Assembly (NCBI RefSeq): GCF_036898095.1
Contig: NC_090759.1
Location: forward strand, 18,580,240-18,644,239
Length of the DNA stretch: 64,000 bases
Reading direction: 5' to 3'
Source: Palaemon carinicauda
Lineage: Eukaryota > Arthropoda > Malacostraca > Decapoda > Palaemonidae
Of this stretch, positions 10,736 through 22,202 are shown piece by piece. The notes beneath the pieces are model-generated. The model was not told where the DNA came from. It ran no database searches and worked only from the letters and a program-made list of their open reading frames with translations. The translations under genes and the position numbers were made by a program. Positions within the stretch are counted from its first letter, which is position 1. Each line of letters starts with the position of its first letter.

Positions 10736-13700
10736 AAGAAACCACTGTCTTTGACCTACTTACAATCATACTTTGAGTTCTGTTAGGGTTCAACTTCATA
10801 CCCAATAATTTGTGCACCGTGCACTAATTTTAGCTAGATCTCTATTAAGGGATTCAGCAACCCCTGATCTATATTCAGGAGATTGCAAAAATGCAGAGAG
10901 TAGTATTATCTGCCTATGCAACAAGCTTGTTTTCTAGGCAAAACCACATGTCAAGTGTATATTAGTATGAAAAGAAAAGTAATGGGCCAAGAACACTACC
11001 CTAAGGAACCCCAGATATCACATTTCTATACTCACTATGGTGCCCATAGGCAGCCTTCAAGGCTGTGGAAAATCTGCATAATACTAGAAGATCCACTCAT
11101 ATTTCACAAAACACTAAAAAAGTCAAAGAAATGAGACGGTAATACAGCGTGGAGTTGATGATTGTAGTGAAGAAAGGAGATCAGTCTCTGACCGACGACC
11201 AAGAGTAGAGTGACCTCTGCCTTGGAGTAGCTCATGAAACCTGTCCAGCCTTGGAGTTCCCTGGTAACCTATTGTAGTTACAAGTTATTTTCTTTTTTTT
11301 CTAGTCATAGTAAATTGATTTAAGAGGAAACCCATATGAGAGAGAGAGAATGAATTGCAGCAAAGACTCAGGCTCCTAAAGGAATTTGTTTCCATTAACA
11401 GACTCTTAAATTGTGAATGCCAGATAGCATATGTATAAATGCATACAATTAGCTATTGTAGGCACAAAGGTTTCTCATAAAAAAAGCTCTTGGGTTAGAG
11501 TGATAAAATAAATCACATTATTTTAGATTCCTGTCTGCTTCATGCATGTCAGGGGCCTAGTAAGGTAGTATCTAGCTCAAAGAGCATTCAGGAGAGAGCA
11601 AGCACTAGGGTGAGCCAAGCGACCGCGTTGAGCAATGCTATGTGATCACCTAAGTGAATGCTGAGTGCGAAACATGACAGAATCATGAGACCACACAGGG
11701 CTGCTATCCGTCAGTGTGCAAGCTTGGCTCATGCACTCTACCAAAAAAGGTAAAGCAGGCTCAGAAGAGCATGAACAGTAACAGATATGTGATTTAGGCT
11801 CCCTGTGAGCCTGGATCTTTCCGAGACTGAATCACGTCAAAAGTGTAGATTACACAGTATGAGCAGTCATAGCTGGGTGATTCAGGCTCAGTGATCCTGG
11901 ATCTTGCTGTAATCCTGACTTACGTTGCACGTCGGTATCACTTAGCATTGAGAGATTGCTTGTTTAAAGTAAAACTCTTCTTAGGTGATAGCTTTTACCT
12001 TTGGCACCCTATCCAGGCTGGCTGTTAGCTTGTTTGGCATGTGAGCCTGGGTCAGGAGGCACTGAGAGATCGCTTGTAGAAGCAAAGCTCTGAGGTGAAA
12101 GGATAACTTTCACTTTAGGCACAATCAGCCTCTGAGACAACTTGCCAAGATCACATGGGAGCTCTGAAGAGCTAGAGTTTTACTGCATACGACTGAAAGA
12201 TAAACTACCAGGCTAGGGCAGCAGTTCGTGGTAGTGACTGCGTCCATCAAAAACCCTGAAGGGTCAGCAAGCTCAGAGGGAGAATATGGCAAAGCATATC
12301 TCTCAAGTGAAAAGCTAGCTTCCACTTGAGGGTGCTGAGAGGTAGCTTGTTAAGCTAACTTCCAAAATCCTGCTGACCAAGTAGGGCAATCAGAATACGA
12401 AACAACCGCTTCTAATAAGCGAGGCAGAAAACGTTAAGTCAACAGCACTCAAGAGGACAGGTGTTGCTCGCATGTCCGCCCACATATCAGTGAACACAGA
12501 CGGAAACAGACTTCCTCTTAGAGGTTCTCTGATTGTAAGACTTCAGGCAAGTCTAATTCCGAGGAGGTAAAGGTGAGTGTTTACCTTTATCCAACTTAAA
12601 ATAGTTAATGGAGCCATGATATTAAGCGTCTGATTGTAAGACTTCAGGCAAGTCTAATTCCGAGGAGGTAAAGGTGAGTGTTTACCTTTATCCAACTTAA
12701 AATAGTTAATGGAGCCATGATATTAAGCGTCTCCAACTAAAGGACACTATCCCGGAGACCCTAATGCGTCATACTGGGAATAAAACCAAGAGTAAAAGTT
12801 TCATTTTGCCAAGCCAATGAAAGTGGAAGCAGCCATCTGTCTTCTACCATGGCTGAGATCAAAGTGAAGAAGCTATGAGTGAGCAAAGTTTTATAGCCAT
12901 ATGCCAGCATGCGCTGATCTCTTCTCCTATATCAAGAATGTAGGGATTGTATTCTGTGTAGGAACACACAACATAACCTTCATAAAAGTTAGATACAGAG
13001 ATTCTCAGCTAGCGATCTGCTTTAAAATATGGGAGATCCTACCACAATCAAAGAGGACCAAGAATAAAAGAATAGATTCCCAAGCTATTAAATTCTTTCA
13101 GAAATAAGAGATTCTTACAACAACCAACCCTTAACTGAAGGAGAAATCTGAGGAGAGTCAGAGAGAAATCCCATAAAATTGTAATGAAGTATTGACAGAC
13201 TCCTGAATCATTGAATTTTCCTTTACCTTCATTCCTGAAGAACCAACTGTCCATAGGGTAACTGAAGTGAGTAATTACTGCCAACACTATTGGAATCAAC
13301 AATATAACTCCTGGCAACAAAGCTATCTACACTTGAACTGCATCTGGCACAAACCCGAGAGAACATGTGGTGCTAACATAACGACTGCCGGTGTTCAAGC
13401 CAGGGTATAAGTTGGGCATGTCATAATACAGATCTAATATCTTGGCACCTATAAAGGCAAATAATTTGGGGTTATTACAATAGTGTGGTGTCTATAGGTG
13501 AATGTTGAAAAAAATCTTTAGACCACCTTAGATTGACATTTAGACCAAAACTTTACTCTTAAAATCCTTTTTAGCCCTAAACCCTTATAATAGAAATAGA
13601 GAAGAGCATACTTTACCCTAGACAGCCTGTAGCTCACCGACCCATTTGACTAAGGCCGAGGCCAAAAGAAACTATAGCTTAACAGTCAGACAATAAACTG

Positions 13701-14203
13701 AGGAAATCAGAGGGGAAATGACGTTTCTTGATTTTTTTTTCTTTAATTATGAAGAGGAGACATGATCAATTCAAGACTGAATCAGACAACCTTATTCTCA
13801 TTTAGATTTCTAACTACATATTTACATAGAACATCCCTCCCAAGATATATTTAGAGGAAGAGCATGCAGATGGAAATAGGCTATGAACACATGGCAGTCA
13901 GGAGTTATGCCTGTGCTTACAGTACAAGACTCCCCATGAACAGGCGCAATACTAAATTTGACTGGGTGACTGACGGTGTTATGCAAAGTATAGAAAGTAA
14001 TGGATTAAGGAAGGTAGAAGGCTGGGGGGGACAAAAAGCACTAAACATTCTACCTGTATCATTAAATGAGATTCAATAAACTAATCCCTACAAAATTTAA
14101 ACATATAACCTTGGGTATGGTTGTACTACTATAAACACCAAAGAGCAAAATTCGAGTTGAAAACTGCTGGCATTAAGGACCACGTGCAAAAAACGTGTGA
14201 GCA
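10736..14203. other. Intronic DNA with decayed repeats
   Basis: No convincing gene. At 11800-12330 the sequence shows loosely repeated motifs (GTGAGCCTGGATCTT-like at about 11825, 11900 and 12040; GAGAGATCGCTTGT-like at about 11950, 12065 and 12330). They could be the eroded repeat-rich part of a DIRS Gag region, since the Gag relic at 9125-9560 has the matching orientation; this is inference. The region also contains the perfect tandem duplication described separately. Confidence 0.45.
12528..12729. repeat. Perfect 101-bp tandem duplication
   Basis: The segment starting TCTGATTGTAAGACTTCAGG at 12528 is repeated from 12629 with no difference that I can see, and the second copy ends at 12729 (GATATTAAGCG is shared at both ends). 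The absence of mismatches in otherwise decayed DNA implies either a very recent duplication or an assembly artefact. Confidence 0.92.
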
Positions 14204-14551
14204 TGACAAATTCGTAGATAATTTGTATTTTTCCTAACTATACAAACCTTAGCTAGGGGTTATACTTTCAGCGGAGCTAAAATGACGAGCCATTAAAATT
14301 TAGCAAGGGTTAACTACCCACACCGCTAGTTAGCGGGGGTAGGGGGGGTAGCTTGCTACCACTCTCGTTCACACACCTGTGATTTAGTCACTTTGCTTAG
14401 AGGTGGACTTCAAGGGGGATAGGGATGGCGGGCAAGTTTGTATAATAGCTAAGGTTTGTATAGTTAGGAAAAATACAAATTATCTACGAATTTGTCATTT
14501 GTTCCGTAACTGGAATACAAACCATGCTATTTGTTAGGGGTGACTCACCCA
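14204..14551. repeat. Left terminus and internal complementary region of DIRS copy B
   Basis: The terminus at 14204-14275 contains TTTTTCCTAACTATACAAAC. About 230 bp further in, 14440-14500 is its reverse complement (GGTTTGTATAGTTAGGAAAA), and this runs directly into ATTTGTTCCGTAACTGGAAT at 14500-14551, the reverse complement of the right terminus. The internal block therefore equals the two element ends joined head to tail. This is the DIRS internal complementary region used to complete the circular replication intermediate (known for DIRS-1). Confidence 0.88.
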
Positions 14552-14941
14552 TTAGGAAGGGTGGACATCCCTACCAATCTGGCTTTTGGCTTTGCCCGGG
14601 GGCTCCTTATCTGAGTATGCTAGTACTCAAAAATAAGGAGTCCCTGCCCTCGCTAAACCTTACTATGCAAGGTCCGCGGCCTACGCAAGCTGTGTGTTGA
14701 GACGTGCAGAAGTGTGACTGTCTAGGTAAAGTTATTCCGAGTCTATGTAGGAACAACCTGATGTAACTAAGACTTCCCAATACCACCTCGCCAGGGTATG
14801 GGGACGCAACAGTATTAGCTTAATACTAGGTACACAAGGGAGCATGGTTTACCTGTAGTGGTTTGAGGTCAGCTTATGCAGAGAACCAAGGATGCTGCTT
14901 TCCCCACCAGAGGGTAGGATGAAGAAAAGAATAAGAGCCAG

Positions 14942-15880
14942 TCAAATCTTTCCATTCACGCAGACTAAAACCGGGTAACAGTGTCCTCCACCTTCTGCTA
15001 CTTGTCCAATAAGGAGCTTGAGGTATACAACCAGCTGTTGTGCAGCCACCACCGGACCGATAGAGATGGTATCGAGTTCCTGTGGGTCACATCTTGCAGG
15101 AGAAAGGTTGTGAAAGTCACCTGGAGCATTCACATCTTTTCTTGTAAAACCTGTGTCACAGAGTAATCTGCTAAGAAGGACCAGGGGCATACTTATGCCC
15201 CTGACACTGTGAATCGTCATGTCGAGATGATGTTTCGGTGATCCTCCTCTAGTCTCTCCCAGTGCTGATGACAAGAGAAGGGACCCAGGCAGGCTGTTGC
15301 CATTTTCTTTAGGTAAAGTCTCATTTCTTACCCTGGGTACAGTAACAGATGATCTGGATCGTCCGTTACCGAGTTGAGAATTGTGTAGGATCCATCACCT
15401 CTGGAGACTGTGTCTGGCGACATATTCAGGGACGAAACTGAACATTGTCTTTTGCCCTTCTCAATAATGGGCGATGTCGAAAGAGAGACCATGAAGTTCC
15501 TTGACTCGTTTGGTTGCTGTCCGAGTGTGTAGGAACATTGTGTTCTTAAATCAGGAGAAAATTTGTTGCCTGGTGAAGTGGAACATAAGGAGGTCCATTT
15601 AGGGATCGGAGATTTGAACCATGTTCCGAGTGGAAGGTCTCAATTCCGACTGGGCAAAGGCAAGTTGTAAATCCGTATGAGTTGGGAAACGTCTATCAAT
15701 GAGAGGGTGTCCCTTTCTTTCAGTTTGAAGGTGAAGGATCAAGGTTGAGTGATCATCTTTACCTGTCGGAACTGAATAGGGGGTCTTTTCCTCTTGTATA
15801 TACTCGATGATTCCGCTATTGCTGGAATCGAGGTATCGAGTGGAGAGAGACAGTTTTACATGACACCAACTACACAAGAC
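14942..15880 (-). pseudogene. Tyrosine recombinase remnant of DIRS copy B
   Basis: The C-terminal end reads DTISIGPVVAAQQLV, almost identical to copy D (DTFSIGPVVAAQQLV). Just upstream, IHSVRGISMPL keeps an H-x-x-R box (HSVR). Farther upstream, at 15877-15599, fragments correspond to the N-terminal domain region (SSNSGIIEYIQEE; ERKGHPLIDRRFPTH) in changing frames. The frames are broken by several indels, so no active enzyme can be made. Confidence 0.72.
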
Positions 15881-16000
15881 ATTATACTGCCTGGTAGACT
15901 GATGCTGAGGAATTCCTCAGATATCTAGACAACCTTTTCACAAAGAGGTATTGGGTAGTCTTCAGGTGTACAATCATAGCAAAGCTATAGCTTGTGGTAG

Positions 16001-16500
16001 NNNNNNNNNNNNNNNNNNNNNNNNNNNNNNNNNNNNNNNNNNNNNNNNNNNNNNNNNNNNNNNNNNNNNNNNNNNNNNNNNNNNNNNNNNNNNNNNNNNN
16101 NNNNNNNNNNNNNNNNNNNNNNNNNNNNNNNNNNNNNNNNNNNNNNNNNNNNNNNNNNNNNNNNNNNNNNNNNNNNNNNNNNNNNNNNNNNNNNNNNNNN
16201 NNNNNNNNNNNNNNNNNNNNNNNNNNNNNNNNNNNNNNNNNNNNNNNNNNNNNNNNNNNNNNNNNNNNNNNNNNNNNNNNNNNNNNNNNNNNNNNNNNNN
16301 NNNNNNNNNNNNNNNNNNNNNNNNNNNNNNNNNNNNNNNNNNNNNNNNNNNNNNNNNNNNNNNNNNNNNNNNNNNNNNNNNNNNNNNNNNNNNNNNNNNN
16401 NNNNNNNNNNNNNNNNNNNNNNNNNNNNNNNNNNNNNNNNNNNNNNNNNNNNNNNNNNNNNNNNNNNNNNNNNNNNNNNNNNNNNNNNNNNNNNNNNNNN
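16001..16500. other. Assembly gap (500 N) flanked by near-identical direct repeats
   Basis: Exactly 500 N. The 30-odd bases before it (ACAATCATAGCAAAGCTATAG at about 15970) and after it (ACAATCATAGCACAGCTATAG at about 16507) are almost the same sequence in the same orientation, so the gap lies inside a local direct repeat that the assembler could not resolve. Reading frames that run through the N run are artefacts. Confidence 0.97.
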
Positions 16501-16510
16501 AGGCATACAA

Positions 16511-17793
16511 TCATAGCACAGCTATAGCATGTGGTAGGTGTCGATGTGGAGAGGGTTCTCTTGGAGAGACTATCAGAAGCTGCAAAAGGTTTGGAAACCG
16601 TTCTGCATAATGCCATACCGGAGCTAGGAGAGTCCTTGAGAAGTTGACCGATGTTCTAGCCTTCTTGAGTGCCCTTCTCCAGATAAAACAGGGACGAGAC
16701 GTAAACATCACTGTTGTACCCACCGTTGTTGCCAGAGAGCCTTGGGGTCTAGGGCTGGTGAGCAACGGCAGCCTGAGACTCAGGAGCGTTGCGAACAGAC
16801 CCCTAGTTGGAGGACCTCGTAAAGTCGGGACTTTGTTGGCTACATGGCGATCCAATGTCCATTCGGTACACCTTGTCTGAAATGCTGTGCACAGATTGTC
16901 GGCGAGCACGTTCTTCCAGTCTGGAATGGAGCGGGCTGATAGTGGTACCGAACGGACTTTGGCCCATCTTAGTGTTTATACTGTTAGATGGGAAGAGGCT
17001 ACGAGCAAGTTCCTTCTTGCTTGTCGATGCAAGTCTCTATGTGGTTTGTGGTGTGTCGTCCATCACATCACTGAGTGGTCTGTTAGGAACTGATGAGGCT
17101 GCTGAACGACCGGAAAGTTGGCCTTCATCTCTTAAGAGATTTAAGTGAAGGTACTTTCGGGCTCTGTCCAGAGGGCTGAGGTCGTGTGGTGCAGCACTAT
17201 GGTCCCTCCTCTCTTCTTTTTCCGACTCGAGTTTCTTGGAATGGGAGTCGTTCTCGTTTCGAGAAGGTTTTGTGGAGATTGGTGTCTAGAATCATTCCCA
17301 GATACACCAGTCTCCTGGGAGGGAAGCAGGGAAGACTTCCATAGGTTTACCCTGATCACTTGATCATGGTAAAAAGACTTCAGAAGTTCCAGTGTTAATG
17401 CAAGGTTGCCACTGAGTCTGCTAAGGTCAGTCAGTCGTCCCCAGACAGAGGAGACAGAAGCCGATCCTGTGAGACTAGGATGGGTGTAGTGGAAAGACTG
17501 AAGCACAGTGCCTTGAACTGGTGTTTCTTGTTTGTCTAGACTGAATCTTCCAACCTTCCTAGATGGATGGTTTGGACCTGGGAGTAAGTGTCCTTTAGGT
17601 CCAGTGAGCAAATGAAGACCTGAGGTCTTAGCCCTTGTTCGAACTCCAACATGGTGTGGACATCGACTCGCATGGAAGATTGTAGACTTGACTCGTGTCG
17701 TAGAAGATCAGGCGCGATACCCAGTGTGAGATTTCTTCTCAGAGAGAGAATTTCTTTAACTAATAGAAGGAAGGCAACGCTTAGCCTTACCAT
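16511..17793 (-). pseudogene. RT / RNase H remnant of DIRS copy B
   Basis: The minus-strand frame at 17793-17536 keeps FICSLDLKDTYSQVQTIHLG, the first catalytic block of the RT (LDLKDAYFQIPIHPS in copy D). After a frameshift, 17611-17141 reads the overlapping +1 frame of the same region and parallels copy D at 51900-51350. At 16909-16511 the linker after RNase H is present (LAPVWHYAERFPNLLQLL, compare LVAPLWHHAEWFPDLLQLL in copy D). The YLDDW box and most of RNase H are lost or out of frame. Confidence 0.75.
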
Positions 17794-18759
17794 GCGCCCT
17801 GATGGGATTGATGCTATTCCTTAGAATAGAATCAATCTGGCGAATGTTAATCAATGGTTAACCGTTGGGTATCGTGGTTACTGTGTAGTTGGAGAGTGCT
17901 CGCAAGTAGTTCCCTGTCGGCAAGCCATTGATGAGGGTTGTCGAACGTTTGCCGATCACTTTAGTGTGATGGCGAACGGCCAGTAGCGAGAAGTATGTTG
18001 TATACCTTCTGATCTAGGAACTACAGGAAGCGGTTGACTAGTAAGTTCGAGTCACGAACTGCTGGCAAATTGCCGATGACTGATGAATCGGTAGTCTGTG
18101 AGCCGATGGCGAGTTAGAGATCAGCAAGTTGATTATGGTCCCCCCTGGTTGGTCAGAGATGAGCAAGCTGAAGGATGGGCTGGTCAGAGATCAGGAAGCA
18201 GAGTTCAGTGATCGAAGAAAGATGTCCTGCCCACTGCCCATCGGTGATCTAGTGATCAGCAAGATGATGACTGGTTATTGACTAGCAATCAGTGACTGGA
18301 AACGCTAGCAACTGGAGATCGTTAGTCATTGGAAGGACTAGAGGTCAAAGATCAGCATTGAGCTAGCAATTGGCGATCTGGTGATCGGCGACCTAGCGAT
18401 CAGTAAACTGTGAACTAGCCATCAGCAAACAGTGATCTAGAGATCAGACTGTTGATGCTTTCCCGTTTGCTGACGGTGGTCTGTCAAGGAAAAAAGAAAC
18501 TTCAGAAGAGACAGGGACCAAGGATTTCCCGTTTCGATTCCCCCTGTAGGATGGAATCATCGGGATCTTGAATCCTTCTGTGAAACCTTATTCCTCTTTC
18601 CCAGTGGCAATGTTTGTGTGTCTGCGGGGAGGAATGGGGCAAGGGTGACTTGTCCAAAAAGTTTTATTCCTTTTTATTGCCTATTGCAATGGCACACAGG
18701 ATGATGCTAGTGCTCAATTTCTGCCTGGAGAGCAGGCAAGTGCTGGCTCTTAGACAAGA

Positions 18760-20380
18760 GCTGGTGCATTGGATCTGCGAGGCCTGACTCTTTGGCAAGA
18801 GCTGGCGCATTGGATCTGAGACCGTAACTGCGTAGGAGGGCGCAGGAAAGTGCGGAAGAGCGCTGGCGCGCAGTAGGACACTGTGTAGTTTTGTGCATTC
18901 TCCCTAGAATGCACCGAAGCGCGACACTGGTTGCGCAAGGGCAGGTATATTGGCGCAGAAGACCGTCGGCGCGAGCAAGATCATTGGAGCGCAAAAGTAT
19001 TAGCGCACATGCGTGCGAAAGGCCAACGGGTGCTCGCACAGGGGACCTTTGGTGCCCGCACGTGGAATACCGTTAGCACGGGCACGTGCGGAAGGCCATC
19101 GGCGCGCGCACGATAGATTGTTGGAGCGTGCGCGCACAAGAGCATCCGCGCTCGCGCGCGCGGGAGACCATCGGCGCCTGTGCATGGAAGAAATTCGGCG
19201 CTCGCGCAGAAGACTGTTGGAGCGCGCGCGCGGGAGACCATAGGCGGCCGCGCGTGGAAGACTGTTGGAGCGCGCGCGCACGGAAGACTGTTGGAGCGCG
19301 CGCGCACGGAAGACTGTTGGAGCGCGCGCGCACGGAAGACTGTTGGAGCGCGCGCGCACGGAAGACCGTTGGAGCGCGCGCGCACGGAAGACCGTTGGAG
19401 CGCGCGCAGGAGACCATAGGCGCCCAGTCGTGGAAGATCGTCGCCGCGCGCAAGGGAGATCATAGGCACCCGCGTGCGGAAGATCGTCGGCGCGCCCGGG
19501 ATACCATAGGCGCCCGCAGGTGGAAGATCGTCGGCGCACGCGCGGAAGACCATAGGCACCCGCGCGCTGAAGATCATCAGCGCGCATGCGGGAGACCATA
19601 GGCGCCTGCACGCGGAAAATCATCAGCGCACGCGGGAGACCATTGCCGCCCGCGCGCGGGAGACCATCGCCACCCGCGTGCGGAAGATCGTCGGCGCGCG
19701 CGTGCAAGACTGTTGGCACGAGTGGAAGACAATTGGCGCGCGCGCGGGAGACCATAGGTGCCTGCATGCGGAAAATCATCGGCGCGTGCGGGAGACCATT
19801 GTCGCCCGCGCGGAAGATCGTCGGCGCGCGCACGTGCAAGACTGTTGGCACGGCGTGGAAGACCATTGGCCCGCGTGCGCGGAAGACCATTGGCGCGCGC
19901 AGGAAAGTGCGGAAGAGCGCTGGCGCGCAGTAAGGCACTGTGTAGTTTTGTGCATTCTCCCTAGAATGCGCCGAAGCGTGACACTGGTTGCGCAAGGGCA
20001 GGTGCATTGGCGCGAGTAATACGTGGAGACTGCTGGCGCACTCGTGCGGACCATCAGCGCCCGGGCGCAGAAGACCGTCGGCGCGCGCAAGATCATTGGA
20101 GCGCAAAAGTATTGGCGCGCGTGCACGGGAAACGCCAACGGGTGCTCGCGCGGGGACCTTTGGTGCCCGCGTGTGGAATACCGTTAGCACAGGCACGTGC
20201 GGAAGGCCATCGGTGCGCGCGATAGATTGTTGGAGCGTGCGCGCACAAGAGCATCAGCGCTTGCGCGCGCGGGAGACCATCGGCGCCTGTGGGTGGAAGA
20301 AATTCGGCGCCCGCGCGGAAGACTGTTGGAGAGCGCACGCGCACACGGGAGGCTGTTGGCGCGCGCGCGAAGGTAGCGCT
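18760..20380. repeat. G/C-rich minisatellite array within DIRS copy B (26-bp core unit)
   Basis: At 19261-19400 the unit ACTGTTGGAGCGCGCGCGCA plus CGGAAG repeats exactly every 26 bp (starts at 19261, 19287, 19313, 19339, 19365, 19391). Around it are degenerate relatives such as GGAGACCATAGGCGCC-CGCG and GGAAGATCGTCGGCGCGCG, and a larger duplication: 18840-19160 resembles 19905-20270. The unit is not a multiple of three and contains almost no stops, which produces long open frames on both strands. The location, between the element's right end and its RT, corresponds to the repeat-rich Gag region of copy D. Confidence 0.9.
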
Positions 20381-20568
20381 AGTAGGTTGGCAGGTCTGCT
20401 GGCAGGACGATCAGGAACTGGGATGTGCCCTTTAGAAGGGCTAGCATCCACCGATGGGGACCGTAAAAGGTCTGCGTTAGAGTCCAGGACCGAAGTCCAA
20501 AGGACTACGATGCAGCGCAAGATTGCGCTGGTAGATCGGTAGGTCGGCTGCGCTGGTAGGTCTACTCG

Positions 20569-20930
20569 ATCCTCCGAAGGTGTGTCTCTATGAGTGGCCT
20601 CTCTCGCAAACGAGAGAGGTGAATACTTCATAGAAGAGACTTGAAGACACCCGTGATGACACCCATGAGGGCCGGTGGATCAGCAAGCTGACCTTTAACA
20701 GTAGCAATCCTCCGAAGAGGAGTCTCTGAGGGGCCTCTCTCGCGAACGAGAGAGGAGAACACTTCGTAGAAGAGACTAGAAGACGCCCATTAAGGGCCGG
20801 TGGATCAGCAAGCTGACCTTTAACAGTAGCGATCCTCCAAAGAGGAGTCTCTATGAGTGGCCTCTCTCGCGAACGAGAGAGGTGAACACTTTGTAGAAGA
20901 GACTTGCCAAGACCGTGCTCCACCCCTGAA
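20569..20930. repeat. Three tandem units of about 125-140 bp in DIRS copy B
   Basis: Units begin near 20569, 20707 and 20830 with ATCCTCCGAAG-like sequence. Each contains GGCCTCTCTCGC-AACGAGAGAGG, a perfect short hairpin, and the first two end with GGATCAGCAAGCTGACCTTT. The units differ by substitutions and small indels, so the array predates recent time. Confidence 0.85.
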
Positions 20931-21302
20931 GGAAGAGAAACTCAGCAAGGGGGGAGAGAAGTCTGGGCGAAGGCAGCAACAGCAGTCGGAGACGATGAAT
21001 TTATTAAGATGTAGGAAGTTCTCCCTATGAAGGGAGAAACAACCTCACACCTGGGGAGGAAACTTCCCTCAGAAGGGAAGTTGTCCAACCCCTGGAGGCG
21101 AACCTCCTTTAGCGTTCTAAGATGATCTAAAGTGCTGGTCATGTTGTCACGGGAGTACATCTAAGAGAAGGGATGACGCCCATGACGACGTCCTCTGAGG
21201 GACGGCAGTGACAGCAGATTCCCCACGCATAAACAGAACAGCTCTGCTTCATTGGCACTCTTAGTCGAACGAAGAAAAACTGCATAGTTAAATGGGAAAA
21301 AA

Positions 21303-21477
21303 TAAAATTAATTATTCAACAGAGATTCCCTAGGGAGGAACTCCGAAGAGGAACCCCGAGGGAATAACATAAAATAAGTATTGCGCCAACAAAAAATTAA
21401 TTATTTAACAAATTCCCCAGGAAGGAACTCTGAAGAGGAACCCTGAGGGAACAGCATAAAATTAAGTATTGCGCCCT
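21303..21477. repeat. Two tandem units of about 87 bp in DIRS copy B leader
   Basis: The blocks starting TTAATTATTCAACAGAGATTCC and TTAATTATTTAACAAATTCC both continue as AGGAACTC-GAAGAGGAACCC and end AAGTATTGCGCC, with the same feature (ATTCCC) 87 bp apart at 21325 and 21412. Several substitutions separate them. Confidence 0.8.
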
Positions 21478-22202
21478 TCCTTCCCTAGTCGACATCCACG
21501 GGAGAAGGGGGGAGCGGAGTAACTGTAATAAAAACAGGATTACAATTATTTAAATCAACTAAGAATATTCACTAATAGTGAGAACCACTGACCCTCCGAA
21601 GGGAAGTGTTCCCCACGGAGAAAGCTGAAAAGTTAAAATACAATTATATTTTCACTAAAAATAATTGAGACAAACAATCGGAAGAGCAACCTAACCGGAG
21701 CACGGGAAAGGAACTTCCCCAATAGTACACTACTGTTGTAAAGGTGAACGACCTCGAGAAGAGAAAGACCGTAGTCAATCTTTGAAAGGGCACATTCCCT
21801 TCGCTCAGAAATGAAGAGGGTCCAGGCGATGACGATTCCCTTGCGTCGGCCGAGTTAACGGTTATATGCCGACAGGAAGACCGATGGACCAGAGAGGGAG
21901 AGGTCGTTCCCCACGAAGTGGAACTGTGCTGGCCTTGCTAATGTACGCAAGTGTCGTTGTCGTACATGTATCACACACACAGCACAAACACTGAAAAGGA
22001 AACTCACCACATTTCTATATATACAAGTATAAGAAAAAGTAAGTTAAAAGACAAAAATTAATGGCAGTCCAGGTGTGTGAACGGGAGTGGTAGCAAGCTA
22101 CCCCCCCTAACTAGCTAAATTTTAATGGCTCGTCATTTCAGCTCCGCCGAAAGTATAAACCCTAATAAATAGCGTGGTTTGTATTCCAGTTATGGAACAA
22201 AT

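Larger units (their letters stand above)
14204..22202 (-). mobile_element. DIRS-like retrotransposon, copy B (decayed, same family as copy D)
   Basis: The left end (GACAAATTCGTAGATAATTT) and right end (GTTTGTATTCCAGTTATGGAACAA) match those of copy D at 48403-56590. The internal complementary region is present at 14440-14551. Both ends carry the longer inverted repeat (left 14265-14400; right about 22060-22180, CTAGCTAAATTTTAATGGCTCGTCATTTCAGC). The minus-strand order is Gag repeats (20380-18700), RT (17800-17140), RNase H and linker (16900-16511), and recombinase (15880-14942), all frameshifted. A 500-N assembly gap interrupts the recombinase region. It lies 3' of the last identified channel exon in transcript order, probably in the following intron. 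Confidence 0.88.

Noticed and set aside
13048..13320. Minus-strand hydrophobic 90-codon frame
   Set aside because: Hydrophobic stretches arise from A/T-rich sequence; no domain, splice context or repeat relationship recognised.
15882..16616. Open frames of 170-240 codons spanning the N run
   Set aside because: They exist only because N bases contain no stop codons.
18981..20196. Overlapping open frames of 100-400 codons on both strands, Arg/Ala-rich
   Set aside because: They follow the 26-bp minisatellite in all frames and have no non-repetitive domain; they reflect stop-poor G/C-rich repeats.
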